Notes: generated by a model from the letters alone, not told the origin. Counted from the stretch's first letter, positions 28,272-38,152 are shown. The stretch: DNA of 64,000 nucleotides from Hansschlegelia quercus (GCF_004310425.1 NZ_SIUB01000003.1:248001-312000), one strand, 5' to 3'. Numbers and translations: made by a program.

Positions 28272-28694
28272 ATGTCGATCGATTGGGCCAGCGCCGTCGC
28301 GCCCGACCTGGCCGCGTTCGAACGCCTGGCGGAGGAGGCGTTCGTCGCCTTGCCGGAGACGTTCCGCAAGCTCGCAGGAGGCGTCGCGCTCCAGATTGAC
28401 GACTTCGCGAGCGAAGAGGTTTGTCGCGAACTCGGCGCCGAGAGCGAGTTCGATATTCTCGGCTTGTTCACCGGCATCGGTCTTGCGCAAGGAGAGGCGA
28501 CGCCCCGCACCGGCCAACTGCCTAATGTGGTCCATCTCTACCGCAGGCCTATTCTCGACTACTGGGCCGAGCACGACGAGGCGCTCGGCGCGATCGTGAC
28601 CCACGTCCTGATTCACGAGATCGGCCATCATCTCGGCCTGTCCGACGATGACATGGAGGCGATCGAGGCCGCTGCGGATGCCCCCGAGGCTTGA
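28272..28694 (+). CDS. Zincin-like metallopeptidase family protein
   Basis: A 140-residue protein of the small zincin family (formerly DUF1025). The metal site HEIGHHLGLSDDDM has His115, Glu116 and His119, followed by the acidic residues of an extended HExxH-type site. Members are widespread in Rhizobiales, lack a signal peptide and have no established substrate. The ATG at 28272 is preceded by GGGAGG; a TTG at 28260 overlaps this site and is not used. The next gene on the strand begins 46 bases later with a good ribosome site, so the two may form an operon. Confidence 0.87.
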   Translation: MSIDWASAVAPDLAAFERLAEEAFVALPETFRKLAGGVALQIDDFASEEVCRELGAESEFDILGLFTGIGLAQGEATPRTGQLPNVVHLYRRPILDYWAEHDEALGAIVTHVLIHEIGHHLGLSDDDMEAIEAAADAPEA

Positions 28695-28740
28695 TGGCGC
28701 CCACTTTCGGGTCCACCTTCGGATACCCTAGGAGGATCCG

Positions 28741-29082
28741 ATGGCTCTTGACGGCGCCTATGCAAACTTCGAGCGCGTGAAGCGCGATTTTTGGCCGACG
28801 CTGCGGCGCGTCGCGCGGTCGGTGCCCTTCGCCGAGGACGCGGTCGCCGCCTATTACTGCGCCTTCGACCGCGAGACGCCGTTCCACGTCCGCGCCACGC
28901 TGGTCGCGGCGCTGGCCTACTTCATCCTGCCGTTCGACGCCGTGCCCGATTTTATTCCGGTCGCGGGCTTCGTCGACGACGCCAGCGTTCTCGCCGCGGC
29001 GCTCGCTTCGATACGCATGCACATGACCGACAAGCACCGGGACGCGGCGCGTCGGGCGCTCGCGGAAGAAGGGCTGGCTTGA
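28741..29082 (+). CDS. YkvA/DUF1232 family membrane protein
   Basis: A 113-residue DUF1232 protein. The family core VRATLVAALAYFILPFDAVPDFIP lies in the middle, a short hydrophobic hairpin-like segment with the invariant LPFDAVPDF motif, followed by GFVDDASVLAAAL. The function is unknown. AGGAGG is 5 bases before the ATG. It lies 46 bases after the zincin gene. Confidence 0.87.
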   Translation: MALDGAYANFERVKRDFWPTLRRVARSVPFAEDAVAAYYCAFDRETPFHVRATLVAALAYFILPFDAVPDFIPVAGFVDDASVLAAALASIRMHMTDKHRDAARRALAEEGLA

Positions 29083-29225
29083 AGTTTGGCGCCCGGAGGT
29101 TTGGGCGCCCGGAGCGCTGCTTCGTTTTTCGGGCCGACGCGAAGAGGCCAAAGTAAGGCGCCGCGGGTCAGGGTCGCTACGTATTGATTGACTGATCACT
29201 TCCGGAGTCTTTGACGACCGTTCCT

Positions 29226-29256
29226 GGCCACGCCGCTCATCGAAGCTGGCGTGGCC
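29226..29256 (+). other. Hairpin upstream of the SleB-type gene
   Basis: GGCCACGCC (29226-29234) and GGCGTGGCC (29248-29256) form a perfect 9-bp stem, extended by GCT/AGC inside. There is no T-run; it could end the preceding transcript or lie in the 5' leader of the hydrolase gene. Just before it, GGCGCCCGGAG occurs twice (from 29091 and 29107). Confidence 0.45.
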
Positions 29257-29281
29257 TTCAGATCGGGAGGCTCTGGGCTCA

Positions 29282-30151
29282 TTGCGACTTCGAACGAATT
29301 TGAGCGTAGGAGCGGCGATCGCCCTCGTCGTCTGCGCCGCGCCTGCCGCCCAGGCCGGCCGCCATCACTTCGCCAGATCCGCCAAGGTCGTCAGAGCGCC
29401 TAAATCGCCGAAGATCGCCGACGCGCGCGAATGCCTGGCCAGAGCCATGTATTTCGAGTCGGAGCGCGGCTCCGAGGACGGCATGCTCGCGGTCGGAACC
29501 GTGGTCGCGAACCGGCTCGAGTCCGGCCGATATGGATCGACGATCTGCGGCGTCGTCGGGCAGCGACTGCAGTTCGCGCCGGGCGTGTTGACGCGCCGCA
29601 TGACGGAGAAGCGGCCCGCGGAACTGGCGCGGCGCGTCGCCGACGACGTGCTCGCGGGACGCCGTCATCCCGGCGCCGGCGACGCCGCCTTTTTCCACAC
29701 GGCGAACGTGAAGTTCCGCAACGACGACAAGACCTATGTCCTCGTCGCGGGCGGCAACGCCTTCTATGGCTGGAACCGTTCTGGCTCTCCCGAGGCGAAT
29801 CTAGCTTCGCTCGCCCATGCGACAGCGGCGGCGAAGCTGGACCGCGCCGCAACGGAGGCGATCGTCGCCGCCGTCCGGGGGCCGGCGATTGGCCCGAACG
29901 CGCTCCCGAGCGAGCCGGCGCCGGTCGTCGCCATGGCGACGCCGAAACCCGCATTGCGCGTGATCACGCCTTCAGCTCCGGTTCTGGCCTCCTTGGGCCC
30001 GGTGTTCCGGACCAGTCCGCCCGTCCCGTTCGCGGTGAGCCGGCCGAACGCCGCTCCGATGGCGGCGATCATCGTGGCGCAAGCCTGGGCGCCGTTCGAG
30101 GGCCAAGGCGACTCCTCGTCCGGAGCAGGTTCGCATTGGTCGCGGTCGTGA
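29282..30151 (+). CDS. SleB-type cell wall hydrolase
   Basis: A 289-residue exported enzyme with a Hydrolase_2 (SleB) domain, a lytic activity on peptidoglycan. A signal peptide (VGAAIALVVCAAPAAQA) is followed by the catalytic domain at about 48-165 (ECLARAMYFESERGSEDGML; catalytic Glu in YFESERG; GDAAFFHTANVKF). The rest is a Pro/Ala-rich tail without a recognisable domain. The frame starts with TTG at 29282, GGGAGG being about 11 bases upstream; the next Met is inside the domain, so TTG is the only start that keeps the signal peptide. In Rhizobiales these proteins have cell-wall remodelling roles outside sporulation. Confidence 0.85.
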   Translation: MRLRTNLSVGAAIALVVCAAPAAQAGRHHFARSAKVVRAPKSPKIADARECLARAMYFESERGSEDGMLAVGTVVANRLESGRYGSTICGVVGQRLQFAPGVLTRRMTEKRPAELARRVADDVLAGRRHPGAGDAAFFHTANVKFRNDDKTYVLVAGGNAFYGWNRSGSPEANLASLAHATAAAKLDRAATEAIVAAVRGPAIGPNALPSEPAPVVAMATPKPALRVITPSAPVLASLGPVFRTSPPVPFAVSRPNAAPMAAIIVAQAWAPFEGQGDSSSGAGSHWSRS

Positions 30152-30254
30152 GCTCGCCCTTCAGACGATCGGCCCATTGCGGCGCCGCACACGTCGGCTA
30201 AACACGGAAGGGCGGGCGTCTTCCTCAAGCGCCCTCCTCACGTGAAGGCGCGAC

Positions 30255-32225
30255 ATGGCCGACAAACCCTGGTTGTTCCGGACCTATGCGGGCCATTCCT
30301 CGCCGGTCGAGTCGAACAAGCTCTACAAGTCCAACCTCGCCAGGGGGCAGACGGGGCTCTCGATCGCCTTCGATCTGCCGACGCAAACCGGTTACGACCC
30401 CGACCATGTGCTGTCGCGCGGCGAGGTGGGCAAGGTCGGCGTTCCGGTGTCCCATCTCGGCGACATGCGGACGCTGTTCGACGGCATTCCGCTCGACCAG
30501 ATGAACACCTCGATGACGATCAACGCGACGGCCGCCTGGCTGCTGTCGCTCTACGTGGCGCAGGCCGAGGAGCAGGGCGGCGACCGCGCCACGCTGCAGG
30601 GCACGACCCAAAACGACATCATCAAGGAATATCTGTCGCGCGGGACCTACGTGTTCCCGCCAGCGCCGTCGCTCAGGCTGATCCGCGACGTCATCACCTT
30701 CACAACTTCGGCGATGCCGAAGTGGAACCCGATGAACGTCTGCTCCTACCATCTGCAAGAGGCCGGCGCGACGCCGGTGCAGGAGCTCGCCTACGCGCTC
30801 GCCACCGCGATCGCGGTGCTCGACGAGGTCAAGGCGACCGATCCCGACGGGGAGACGTTCGCGACAACGGTGCAGCGCATCTCGTTCTTCGTGAACGCGG
30901 GCATGAAGCTCGTGACCGAGATCGCCAAGATGCGGGCCTTCGTCGATCTTTGGGACGAGATCACGCTGAACCGCTACGGCGTGACCGACGCCAAGAGCCG
31001 TCGCTTCCGCTACGGCGTGCAGGTGAATTCGCTGGGGCTCACCGAGCCCCAGCCCGAGAACAACGTCTACCGCATCCTGATCCAGACGCTGGCGGTGACC
31101 CTGTCGCGTGACGCCCGCGCCCGCGCGGTGCAGCTTCCGGCGTGGAACGAGGCGCTCGGCCTGCCGCGCCCTTGGGACCAGCAATGGTCGCTGCGCGCCC
31201 AGCAGATCCTCGCCTATGAGACCGACATTCTGGAATACGCCGACATCTTCAACGGCTCCGAGGTGATGGCGGCGAAGGTGGAGGCGCTGAAAGCCGAAGC
31301 GCGCGAGGAGCTTGCCCGCATCGATGAGATGGGCGGCGCGATCGCGGCGGTGCAGGCCGGCTACATGAAGGGCCGGCTCGTGGAGTCGAACGCAAGGCGG
31401 CTCGCTGCGATCGAGTCCGGCGAACTGATCGTCGTCGGCGTGAACAAATATCAGAGCACCGAGCCCTCGCCGCTGTCGACCGGCTCCGGCTCCATCCAGG
31501 TCGTGCCGGAAAGCGTCGGGCAGGAGGCGATCGAGCGCCTGAATGCCTGGCGCGAATCCAGAGACCAGAAGGCCGTCGACAAGGCGCTCGCGGACCTCGC
31601 GGCGGCCGCGAAGGAAGACCGCAACGTCATGGAGCCGTCGATCGCGGCCGCCAAGGCCGGGGTCACGACGGGCGAATGGGGCGCGACCTTGCGCGAGATC
31701 TTCGGGGAGTACCGCGCGCCGACCGGCGTCGGCCGCGCGGCCCGGGACGTCACGGCGGGCGAGGGGGTTGCGGAAGTTCGCGCTTCCGTCGAGGCGGCGT
31801 CGGCCACGCTCGGTCGCCGGCTGAAGCTGCTGGTCGGCAAGCCCGGCCTCGACGGCCATTCCAACGGCGCCGAGCAGATCGCGGTGCGCGCCCGCGATTG
31901 CGGCTTCGAGGTGGTCTATGAGGGCATTCGCCTGACGCCGGCAGAGATCGTCAACGCGGCCCTTGAGGAGGGGGTCCACGTCGTCGGCCTGTCGATCCTC
32001 TCCGGCTCGCATCTGCCGCTGGTGCGGGAGGTGATGGACCGGATGCGCCGCGACGGGATGGACGACGTGCCGGTGATCGTCGGGGGCATCATCCCGCCGG
32101 AAGACGAGCGCGAGCTCGAGGCGATGGGCGTGGCGGCGGTCTATACGCCGAAGAATTTCGACCTCACCGCCATCATGGCCGACATCGTCAGGATCGCGGA
32201 AGGCGCCGGCGAGAAGGCGGCATAA
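30255..32225 (+). CDS. ecm: Ethylmalonyl-CoA mutase (B12-dependent)
   Basis: Ecm (MeaA) rearranges (2R)-ethylmalonyl-CoA to (2S)-methylsuccinyl-CoA with adenosylcobalamin, the step before Mcd in the ethylmalonyl-CoA pathway. The 656-residue single chain has the mutase TIM barrel (about 1-480; SIAFDLPTQTGYDPDH, DMRTLFDGIPLDQMNTSMT) and a C-terminal B12-binding domain with the cobalt-ligating His535 in DGHSNG, then GLSILSGSH and VPVIVGGIIPPED. Length and the N-terminal start ADKPWLFRTYAGH fit MeaA rather than the larger methylmalonyl-CoA mutase MutB (about 715-730), which has an extra N-terminal region. It lies 103 bases after the SleB-type gene and converges with the hybrid kinase. Confidence 0.92.
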   Translation: MADKPWLFRTYAGHSSPVESNKLYKSNLARGQTGLSIAFDLPTQTGYDPDHVLSRGEVGKVGVPVSHLGDMRTLFDGIPLDQMNTSMTINATAAWLLSLYVAQAEEQGGDRATLQGTTQNDIIKEYLSRGTYVFPPAPSLRLIRDVITFTTSAMPKWNPMNVCSYHLQEAGATPVQELAYALATAIAVLDEVKATDPDGETFATTVQRISFFVNAGMKLVTEIAKMRAFVDLWDEITLNRYGVTDAKSRRFRYGVQVNSLGLTEPQPENNVYRILIQTLAVTLSRDARARAVQLPAWNEALGLPRPWDQQWSLRAQQILAYETDILEYADIFNGSEVMAAKVEALKAEAREELARIDEMGGAIAAVQAGYMKGRLVESNARRLAAIESGELIVVGVNKYQSTEPSPLSTGSGSIQVVPESVGQEAIERLNAWRESRDQKAVDKALADLAAAAKEDRNVMEPSIAAAKAGVTTGEWGATLREIFGEYRAPTGVGRAARDVTAGEGVAEVRASVEAASATLGRRLKLLVGKPGLDGHSNGAEQIAVRARDCGFEVVYEGIRLTPAEIVNAALEEGVHVVGLSILSGSHLPLVREVMDRMRRDGMDDVPVIVGGIIPPEDERELEAMGVAAVYTPKNFDLTAIMADIVRIAEGAGEKAA

Positions 32226-32246
32226 AGCGCTGGAACTGACCGCCGC

Positions 32247-33371
32247 TCAGCCGGCCTTGCGGACGTCCGCGCCGATGACGCGCCAGAGCTCGGCGATCGA
32301 GATCGGCTTCGTCACGACCGCGTCCGCGCCGGCCGCGATAAAGTCCGCGATTTCGTGCGCGAAGGCGCGAGCGGTCACGCCGACGATCCTGACGTCCGCC
32401 GCCGGCGTGTCCATCGACCGGATCCGTCGCGTCGCTCGCAATCCGTCGAGGTGCGGCATCGCGGCGTCCATCAGCACGAGATCGTAGGCGCCCGTCGAAG
32501 CCGCCGCGACTGCCGCCTCGCCATCCCCGACGATGTCGTAGTCGTGGCCGAACTGGTTGAGGATCGTCGCGACCACGCGCTGGTTCACGATGTTGTCCTC
32601 GGCGATCAGGATTTTGAGCTGCGCGCCCGCGTGCCGCACGGGCTCGGACTGCGTCGCGAGGCGCACCACCGCCGCGACTTCGGCGCCGCCTTCGGGACGG
32701 TTGGCGGCTTCGAGCCGCCCGCTCATGCGATGGGCGAGCCGCGCCACCAGCGACAGGCCGATGCCGGCGGCGCCGGGCTCGTCGCCTTGCGCATAGCGGG
32801 CGAACAGCGCCTTCGGGTCATCGCCTAGGCCTGGCCCGGTGTCGCGTATGGCGAAGCGGACGAGCGCGCTGTTCGCATCCTCGCCGATGCAGTCGACGGC
32901 AAGCTCGATCCCGCCCGAACGCGTCGCGCGCAAGGCGTTGTCGGCGAGATTGTCGATGATCTGCCGAAGCCAGCTCTCGTCGGCCGTCACCCGTTCCGGC
33001 ACGCCTGGACCGCGGAGCAACTGGAAGCTCAGGCTCTGCACGGCGGCGCGCGCGGCGATCGGCGGGACGGTCCGGTCGAGGAACCGGCTCATGCCGAGCG
33101 AGGCGGCGCCGGTCTCGGCGCCGCCGAGCAGCGTGGTCGCGACGCCAAAGAGGTGGCGGGCCGCGTCCTTCATGGCCTCGGCGTGACCGCGCGCGGCGTC
33201 GGTCAAATCCTCCGCCAGCAGCAGGTCGGCGAGCGCGAGCAGGCCGCCGAGCGGCGTGCGGATCTCGTGGGCGGCTTCCTCGATCTTACGCTCGCTCGCG
33301 GAAAGCGGCCGAACCGCTCCGTCGTGACGCCTTAGGGTCGAGCCGTCGCGGAGTCTGGGTTCGGAGGTCAT
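32247..33371 (-). CDS. Soluble hybrid histidine kinase without sensor domain
   Basis: A 374-residue protein with a HisKA dimerisation helix (His35 in AAHEIRTPLGG), an HATPase domain (Asn in DNLADNALRA, DTGPGLG, GAAGIGLSL) and a C-terminal receiver (about 247-370; acidic patch ILIAEDN, phospho-Asp near 300 in LVLMDAAMP, Lys in VVTKPIS). All phosphorelay residues are present. There is no membrane segment and no PAS, GAF or other sensor; only about 25 residues precede the HisKA. It may be driven by another kinase or sense through an interacting protein. No response-regulator or Hpt gene is adjacent. It converges with ecm (21 bases apart). GAT motif of a cognate promoter was not found. Confidence 0.87.
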   Translation of the reverse strand: MTSEPRLRDGSTLRRHDGAVRPLSASERKIEEAAHEIRTPLGGLLALADLLLAEDLTDAARGHAEAMKDAARHLFGVATTLLGGAETGAASLGMSRFLDRTVPPIAARAAVQSLSFQLLRGPGVPERVTADESWLRQIIDNLADNALRATRSGGIELAVDCIGEDANSALVRFAIRDTGPGLGDDPKALFARYAQGDEPGAAGIGLSLVARLAHRMSGRLEAANRPEGGAEVAAVVRLATQSEPVRHAGAQLKILIAEDNIVNQRVVATILNQFGHDYDIVGDGEAAVAAASTGAYDLVLMDAAMPHLDGLRATRRIRSMDTPAADVRIVGVTARAFAHEIADFIAAGADAVVTKPISIAELWRVIGADVRKAG

Positions 33372-33480
33372 GCGTTCGACCGTGGCTGGAGGGGCTTTAA
33401 AGATCAGCTAAGGCTGGCGCCGAAACAGGCGCTGCGCGCCATCAGGTTGACCGCCGCGACGCGGCGCCGCATGCGTCCCG

Positions 33481-34419
33481 ATGATGACCGGACTGCTCGC
33501 AATCGTCCTGCCCACCTTCGGCCTGATCGGCCTCGGCTATGTCGCCGGGCGGCTGCGCCTGCTCGGCGAGAGAGCGGGCGACGGGCTCTCGGACTACGTC
33601 TTCCTGATCGCGGTTCCGTCGCTCATCTTCCGGACCCTCTCCGACGGCCGGCCGCTTTCCGAAGATCCATGGGGTTACTGGATCGCCTATTTCGGCGGCG
33701 TGGCGGTCGCCTGGTCGATGGCGATGTTCGCGGCCCGCCGACTGCTCGGACGCGACGCGCGAGAGGCCGCGGTACACGGCTTTTCCGCCGCCCAATCCAA
33801 CACCGTGCTCGTCGGCGTGCCCCTGATCCTCAACGTCTATGGCGACGCGGGCGCCGCGCCGCTGTTCCTGCTGCTCGCGATCCATCTGCCGATCATGATG
33901 TCGGTCGCGACGCTGCTGATCGAGACAGCCGAAGGCGGCGGGGTATCCCTCGCCGTCGCCCGTCGCCTGCTGACGACGATCGCCACTCATCCGATCGTGC
34001 TGGCGCTGCTTGCCGGTCTTGCTGCCCAGCGGTTCGATCTGCAGCCGACCGGCGCCCTGAGGTCGGTGGTCGACCAGCTCGCCGCGACAGCGAGCCCCTG
34101 CGCGCTGGTCGCGATGGGCCTTGCGCTCAAGCGCTTCGGCTTCATGAGCGACCTGAAGGCGGTGATGACGATCTCGGCGCTGAAGCTGATCGTGCACCCG
34201 CTCGTTGTCTGGATTCTCGCCTTCCACGCGCTCGACGTGCCGCCGGTCTGGGCCGGCGTCGCCGTGCTGTTCGCCGCCATGCCGTCGGGCATCAACGCCT
34301 ATCTCGTCGCCGCCCGCTACCGGGTCGCGGAGGCCACGGCGTCAGCCGCGGTCGCGGTTTCGACCGCGCTGTCGGTCGTCAGCGTCTCGTTCTGGCTGTT
34401 TGTGCTCGGTGTGACCTGA
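33481..34419 (+). CDS. AEC-family (auxin efflux carrier) transporter
   Basis: A 312-residue integral membrane protein with about ten helices in two halves around a hydrophilic middle, the layout of the AEC family (Pfam Mem_trans). Typical segments are LPTFGLIGLGYVAGRLRLL at the N-terminus and NTVLVGVPLILNVYGD and FAAMPSGINAYLVAARY later. Bacterial members move dicarboxylates such as malate or malonate, or unknown anions. The first two codons are both ATG (33481, 33484). It is divergent from the hybrid kinase and convergent with hrpB (4 bases between stop codons). Confidence 0.87.
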   Translation: MMTGLLAIVLPTFGLIGLGYVAGRLRLLGERAGDGLSDYVFLIAVPSLIFRTLSDGRPLSEDPWGYWIAYFGGVAVAWSMAMFAARRLLGRDAREAAVHGFSAAQSNTVLVGVPLILNVYGDAGAAPLFLLLAIHLPIMMSVATLLIETAEGGGVSLAVARRLLTTIATHPIVLALLAGLAAQRFDLQPTGALRSVVDQLAATASPCALVAMGLALKRFGFMSDLKAVMTISALKLIVHPLVVWILAFHALDVPPVWAGVAVLFAAMPSGINAYLVAARYRVAEATASAAVAVSTALSVVSVSFWLFVLGVT

Positions 34420-34423
34420 CGCG

Positions 34424-36895
34424 TCAGGTCCCGCGCGGCTTGACCCGCGTCGTCGGCAGCGCGGCGGCCGGGTCCTCCGGCCAAGGATGGCGCGGGTAGC
34501 GGCCGCGCATCTCCGCGCGCACCTCGCGCCAGGAGCCGCGCCAGAAGCCCGGAAGGTCGCGCGTCACCTGGATCGGCCGGTGGGCCGGCGACAGCAGCCG
34601 CAGCGTCAGAGGGAACCGGCCGCCGGCGATGACCGGGTGACGGGCGAGCCCGAACAACTCTTGCACCCGCACGTCGAGCGCCGGCCCGTCTTCGCCCTCG
34701 TAATCCAGCGGCAGGCGCGAGCCCGCGGGGGTCTCGAAGTGGGTCGGCGCCTCTGCGTCGAGCCGGCGGCGGAGCGCAAACGGCACGAGCGCCTCGACGG
34801 CCGCGACGACCTGGTCCTCGATGAGGTCACGAAGCGCGGTCGCGTCGGGAATGAAGGGCGCCAGCCAGTCTTGCGCCGTCTCGCGCAGGCGCGTCTCCGA
34901 CAGGTCCGGCCAGTCGCCCTCGGGCTCGGCGGAGCTCAGGAACCGCACACGGGCGAGCAGCGCGAGCGCGGCCCGGCTCCAGGGCAGCCGGTCGAGGCCG
35001 AGCGCGGCGATCCCTTCGGCGAGCGCCGCCGCGGTCTCTGGGCCGGGCGTCACCGGAACAGGATGCGCCGCGAGCGTCAGCGCGCCGAGCCGTCGCAGGC
35101 TGCGGCCGCGCACCGCCGTTGAGGCTGGGTCGAAGGCCGTCTCGACGCGTTCCTCGATCCGGTCGCCCGCCGCCTCGGCGAGGTCTTCCTCGGAAAGCGC
35201 CGCCGCGAGGAGGATACGACCCTCTTGCGCCACGCCGGTCATGTCGAGCACCGCGATGAACGCCGAGCGGGACAGCGGGCTTGCGCCGTCAAGGGCGGCG
35301 CCGCGGCCGTTCGCGAGCAGGAAGGCGCCGGCGCGTCCGCCGCGCGCCTTGGCGATCCGGTCCGGAAAGCTGCGCGCGACGACCGCTCCCGCCCGGTGGT
35401 GGTCGGCGCGGCCGGTTTTGCCACCAGCGGTCTGGAGCCAGTTCTGGGCCAGCCGCCGCGCGTCCTCCGCTCGTGGTCCGCGCTCGCGCGAAAAGCGCTC
35501 GAGCCGTTCCCCGAGATCCGGCGAATCTCCGCCGAGTCCGCGTTCGACCGCGAGCAGCGCGATTTCGACGGCGAGCGGACCGTCGCCCGCCGCAACGCCG
35601 TCGACCAGCATGGCGGCGAGCCGCGGCGGCAGTGGAATGTCGCGCAAGGCGCGGCCGCGCGCGGTGATCCGCCCTTCAGCGTCGAGCGCGCCCAGCGTCG
35701 TGAGGGCGTTCCGCGCCTCGGCGATCGCAGGCGCCGGCGGCTGATCCAGGAAAGACAGGGAGGAGGGGTCGGTCACGCCCCAGGCCGCGAGGTCGAGCAG
35801 GAAGCCGCCGAGGTCGCTCGACAGGATTTCTGGCCGCGCGAAGGGCGTGAGGCCGGCGGTCGCCGCCTCCTCCCAGAGCCGGTAGCAGACGCCCGGCTCC
35901 GTGCGGCCCGCGCGGCCGCGGCGTTGGTCGACTGCTGCGCGCGAGGCCTTCACCGTTTCGAGCCGCGTCAGTCCGAGCGCCGGCTCGTGCCGCGGCTCGC
36001 GGGCGAGCCCGCTGTCGATGACGATGCGGACGCCCTGAAGCGTCAGCGAGGTCTCCGCGATGGACGTCGCAAGCACGACCTTGCGGATGCCCGGCTTGGC
36101 CGGGGCTACGGCCCGGTCCTGCGCGCGCGGATCGAGGCCGCCATGAAGCTCGACGATTTCGACGCCGGGGCCAAGGTCCTCCAGCCGCTCGGCGACGCGA
36201 CGGATCTCGCCGCGGCCAGGCAGGAACACCAGTGCGCCGCCCCGCTCTTCGGCCAGCGCGCGCCGCACGCAGGCCGCGACGGAATCCTCGATCCGGCTGC
36301 GCGGGTCCCGAGGGACGTAGCGGGTGTCGACAGGGTAGGCCCGCCCGGCGCTCTCGACCACGGACGCCCCGCCAAGCAATCGCGAGACCCGTGCGCCGTC
36401 GAGCGTAGCGGACATCACGAGGATGCGGAGGTCCTCCCGCAAGGCGCTTTGCGCGTCGATCGCGAGCGCCAAGCCGAGATCCGCGTCGAGCGAGCGCTCG
36501 TGGAACTCATCGAACAGAACCGCCGCCACACCGGTCAGTTCGGGATCGGCGATCACCAGCCGCGCGAAAACGCCTTCGGTGACCACCTCGATCCGGGTCC
36601 GCGGCCCGATCTTGGAGCCGAGCCGAACCCTGAGGCCGATCGTCTCGCCGACGCGCTCGCCGAGCGTCTCCGCCATGCGGTTCGCCGCGGCGCGGGCGGC
36701 GAGCCGTCGCGGCTCCAACACGAGGATCTTGCCGTCTCCGCGCCAACCGGCGTCGAGAAGAGCAAGCGGAACGCGTGTGGTCTTTCCGGCGCCGGGCGGC
36801 GCGACGAGCACGGCGGCGTTTCCCGCATCGAGCGCCGTCAGCAGGGCCGGCAGCGCTTCCTCGACCGGTAGAGTGTCGCCCGCAGAACTAACCAT
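34424..36895 (-). CDS. hrpB: ATP-dependent helicase HrpB
   Basis: A DEAH-family RNA helicase of 823 residues. Motif I is APPGAGKTT, motif II DEFH, motif III SATLD, and motifs V/VI are within [12 protein letters not shown] and [12 protein letters not shown]. The HrpB-specific C-terminal domain is present (closing with [29 protein letters not shown], read in parts), where the family motif RYPKHPWPEDP is nearly intact. Length agrees with E. coli HrpB (about 809). The cellular role of HrpB is poorly known. It is divergent from ppa across 73 bases and converges with the AEC gene. Confidence 0.94.
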   Translation of the reverse strand: MVSSAGDTLPVEEALPALLTALDAGNAAVLVAPPGAGKTTRVPLALLDAGWRGDGKILVLEPRRLAARAAANRMAETLGERVGETIGLRVRLGSKIGPRTRIEVVTEGVFARLVIADPELTGVAAVLFDEFHERSLDADLGLALAIDAQSALREDLRILVMSATLDGARVSRLLGGASVVESAGRAYPVDTRYVPRDPRSRIEDSVAACVRRALAEERGGALVFLPGRGEIRRVAERLEDLGPGVEIVELHGGLDPRAQDRAVAPAKPGIRKVVLATSIAETSLTLQGVRIVIDSGLAREPRHEPALGLTRLETVKASRAAVDQRRGRAGRTEPGVCYRLWEEAATAGLTPFARPEILSSDLGGFLLDLAAWGVTDPSSLSFLDQPPAPAIAEARNALTTLGALDAEGRITARGRALRDIPLPPRLAAMLVDGVAAGDGPLAVEIALLAVERGLGGDSPDLGERLERFSRERGPRAEDARRLAQNWLQTAGGKTGRADHHRAGAVVARSFPDRIAKARGGRAGAFLLANGRGAALDGASPLSRSAFIAVLDMTGVAQEGRILLAAALSEEDLAEAAGDRIEERVETAFDPASTAVRGRSLRRLGALTLAAHPVPVTPGPETAAALAEGIAALGLDRLPWSRAALALLARVRFLSSAEPEGDWPDLSETRLRETAQDWLAPFIPDATALRDLIEDQVVAAVEALVPFALRRRLDAEAPTHFETPAGSRLPLDYEGEDGPALDVRVQELFGLARHPVIAGGRFPLTLRLLSPAHRPIQVTRDLPGFWRGSWREVRAEMRGRYPRHPWPEDPAAALPTTRVKPRGT

Positions 36896-36968
36896 CCGTT
36901 CGTCTTATGGTTGCCTGCGGAGAGCACGCTCGGCTAGAGAGACGGGGCCGCGCCAATTGAGGACGTCC

Positions 36969-37496
36969 ATGCGTATCGATGCCATTTCCATCGGCTCCAA
37001 CCCGCCGATCGACGTCAACGTGATCGTCGAAGTGCCGCTGGGCGGCGAGCCGATCAAGTACGAACTCGACAAGGAAGCCGGCACGCTGGTCGTCGATCGC
37101 TTCCTCTACACGGCGATGCGCTATCCCGGGAATTACGGCTTCATTCCGCACACGCTGTCCGACGACGGCGACCCGATCGACGTGCTGATCGTCAACACCC
37201 GCGCGATCGCGCCGGGCGCCGTGATGAGCTGCCGGCCGGTCGGCGTGTTCAAGATGGAGGACGAAAAGGGCGTCGACGAGAAGATCCTCGCGGTGCCGTC
37301 GTCCAAGCTCACCCGTCGCTACGACAGCGTGAAGAACTATTCCGACCTGCCGCCGATCACGCTCGAGCAGATCTCGCACTTCTTCGAGCACTACAAGGAT
37401 CTCGAGCACGACAAGTGGGTCAAGGCGCTCGGCTGGGGCGACATCTCCGAAGCCCACAGGATGATCCTCGAAGCGATCGAGCGCGCGAAGAAGTGA
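36969..37496 (+). CDS. ppa: Inorganic pyrophosphatase (family I)
   Basis: The soluble hexameric enzyme hydrolyses PPi to two phosphates and drives biosynthetic reactions. At 175 residues it matches E. coli Ppa (176). Metal and active-site motifs are [31 protein letters not shown] and DDGDPIDVL with the three family aspartates. GAGGA is six bases before the ATG at 36969; the long in-frame extension upstream is antisense to hrpB and not coding. The transcript probably ends in the palindromic element at 37509-37595. Confidence 0.96.
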   Translation: MRIDAISIGSNPPIDVNVIVEVPLGGEPIKYELDKEAGTLVVDRFLYTAMRYPGNYGFIPHTLSDDGDPIDVLIVNTRAIAPGAVMSCRPVGVFKMEDEKGVDEKILAVPSSKLTRRYDSVKNYSDLPPITLEQISHFFEHYKDLEHDKWVKALGWGDISEAHRMILEAIERAKK

Positions 37497-37508
37497 CGGC
37501 CTGAAGGC

Positions 37509-37595
37509 CGTCATCCTCCGGCTCGGCCGGAGGATGATCTTGGGCGTCGAGCTCTACGCTGAATATCGATGGTCCGGTCGAGCCGGACCATGACG
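37509..37595. repeat. Dispersed double-hairpin palindrome, copy 2
   Basis: Second copy of the element at 1885-1990. It begins CGTCATCCTCCGGCT, has stems TCCTCCGG/CCGGAGGA and TGGTCCGG/CCGGACCA (37570-37590) and ends TGACG. The spacer of about 40 bases has diverged. It lies between convergent ppa and lptE and may act as a bidirectional terminator. Confidence 0.75.
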
Positions 37596-37603
37596 TCCGA
37601 CGA

Positions 37604-38152
37604 TCACCGTCCCGCAGCGAAGTATCCCTGTACGCGGGTGCGGATGCGCTCGGCGATCTGGGTCGCGGCGCGGTCTTCGGCGTCGCGGGCCGCGCGCACG
37701 TTGGCGAAGCGCTGGAGCCCGGAGAAATAGGTGGCGATCGCAACCGTGTCGGCGGTGAAGATCGGGTCGAGGCTGCCTGCCGGATAGAGCCTGAAGGTCG
37801 CCCGCAGCGAGATCGTGCGGGTCTCCTGCACGTTGGTCAGCGGGTCGACGACGGCGGACTGGCCATCCTCGATCAGCGGCGAGATCTCAAGCCGGTAAGC
37901 CGTCGCGCCCTTGGCCGCGCCGCCGCGCAGCAGGAAGATCAGCTCGTTGCGGAGCTTACCGCCCACGCGGCCCTCGATCGGCTTCACGTCGACCGACTTC
38001 ATCCGCGTCTCGACGTCGCCGGAGACGGTCTTGTCCGCAGTCACAGTCGCGGCCCCGCCGCCATAGACCGGGCGGAAGCAGCCGGCGAGGGCGAGCGAAC
38101 AGACGAAGGCCGCGCCGAGGCGCGCGAGGCGGCGGGGCTCAGGCGACGACAT
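37604..38152 (-). CDS. lptE: LPS-assembly lipoprotein LptE
   Basis: LptE plugs the LptD outer-membrane barrel that places lipopolysaccharide on the cell surface. The 182-residue protein has a lipoprotein signal (CSLALAGC, lipidated Cys25), then FRPVYGG, the start of the alphaproteobacterial LptE fold, and a mixed alpha/beta body. Its start codon overlaps the leuS stop by 14 bases. The leuS-lptE arrangement is conserved in alphaproteobacteria and is the best evidence, because LptE sequences vary. holA, which often follows, is not seen; the palindromic element and the convergent ppa come next. Confidence 0.87.
   Translation of the reverse strand: MSSPEPRRLARLGAAFVCSLALAGCFRPVYGGGAATVTADKTVSGDVETRMKSVDVKPIEGRVGGKLRNELIFLLRGGAAKGATAYRLEISPLIEDGQSAVVDPLTNVQETRTISLRATFRLYPAGSLDPIFTADTVAIATYFSGLQRFANVRAARDAEDRAATQIAERIRTRVQGYFAAGR

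Noticed and set aside
30225-32012. 595-codon minus-strand frame opposite ecm
   Set aside because: Longest shadow in the window; composed of repetitive His/Arg/Asp/Gly runs and fully antisense to a certain gene.
35225-36871. 548-codon plus-strand frame opposite hrpB
   Set aside because: Antisense shadow; hrpB carries all helicase motifs.
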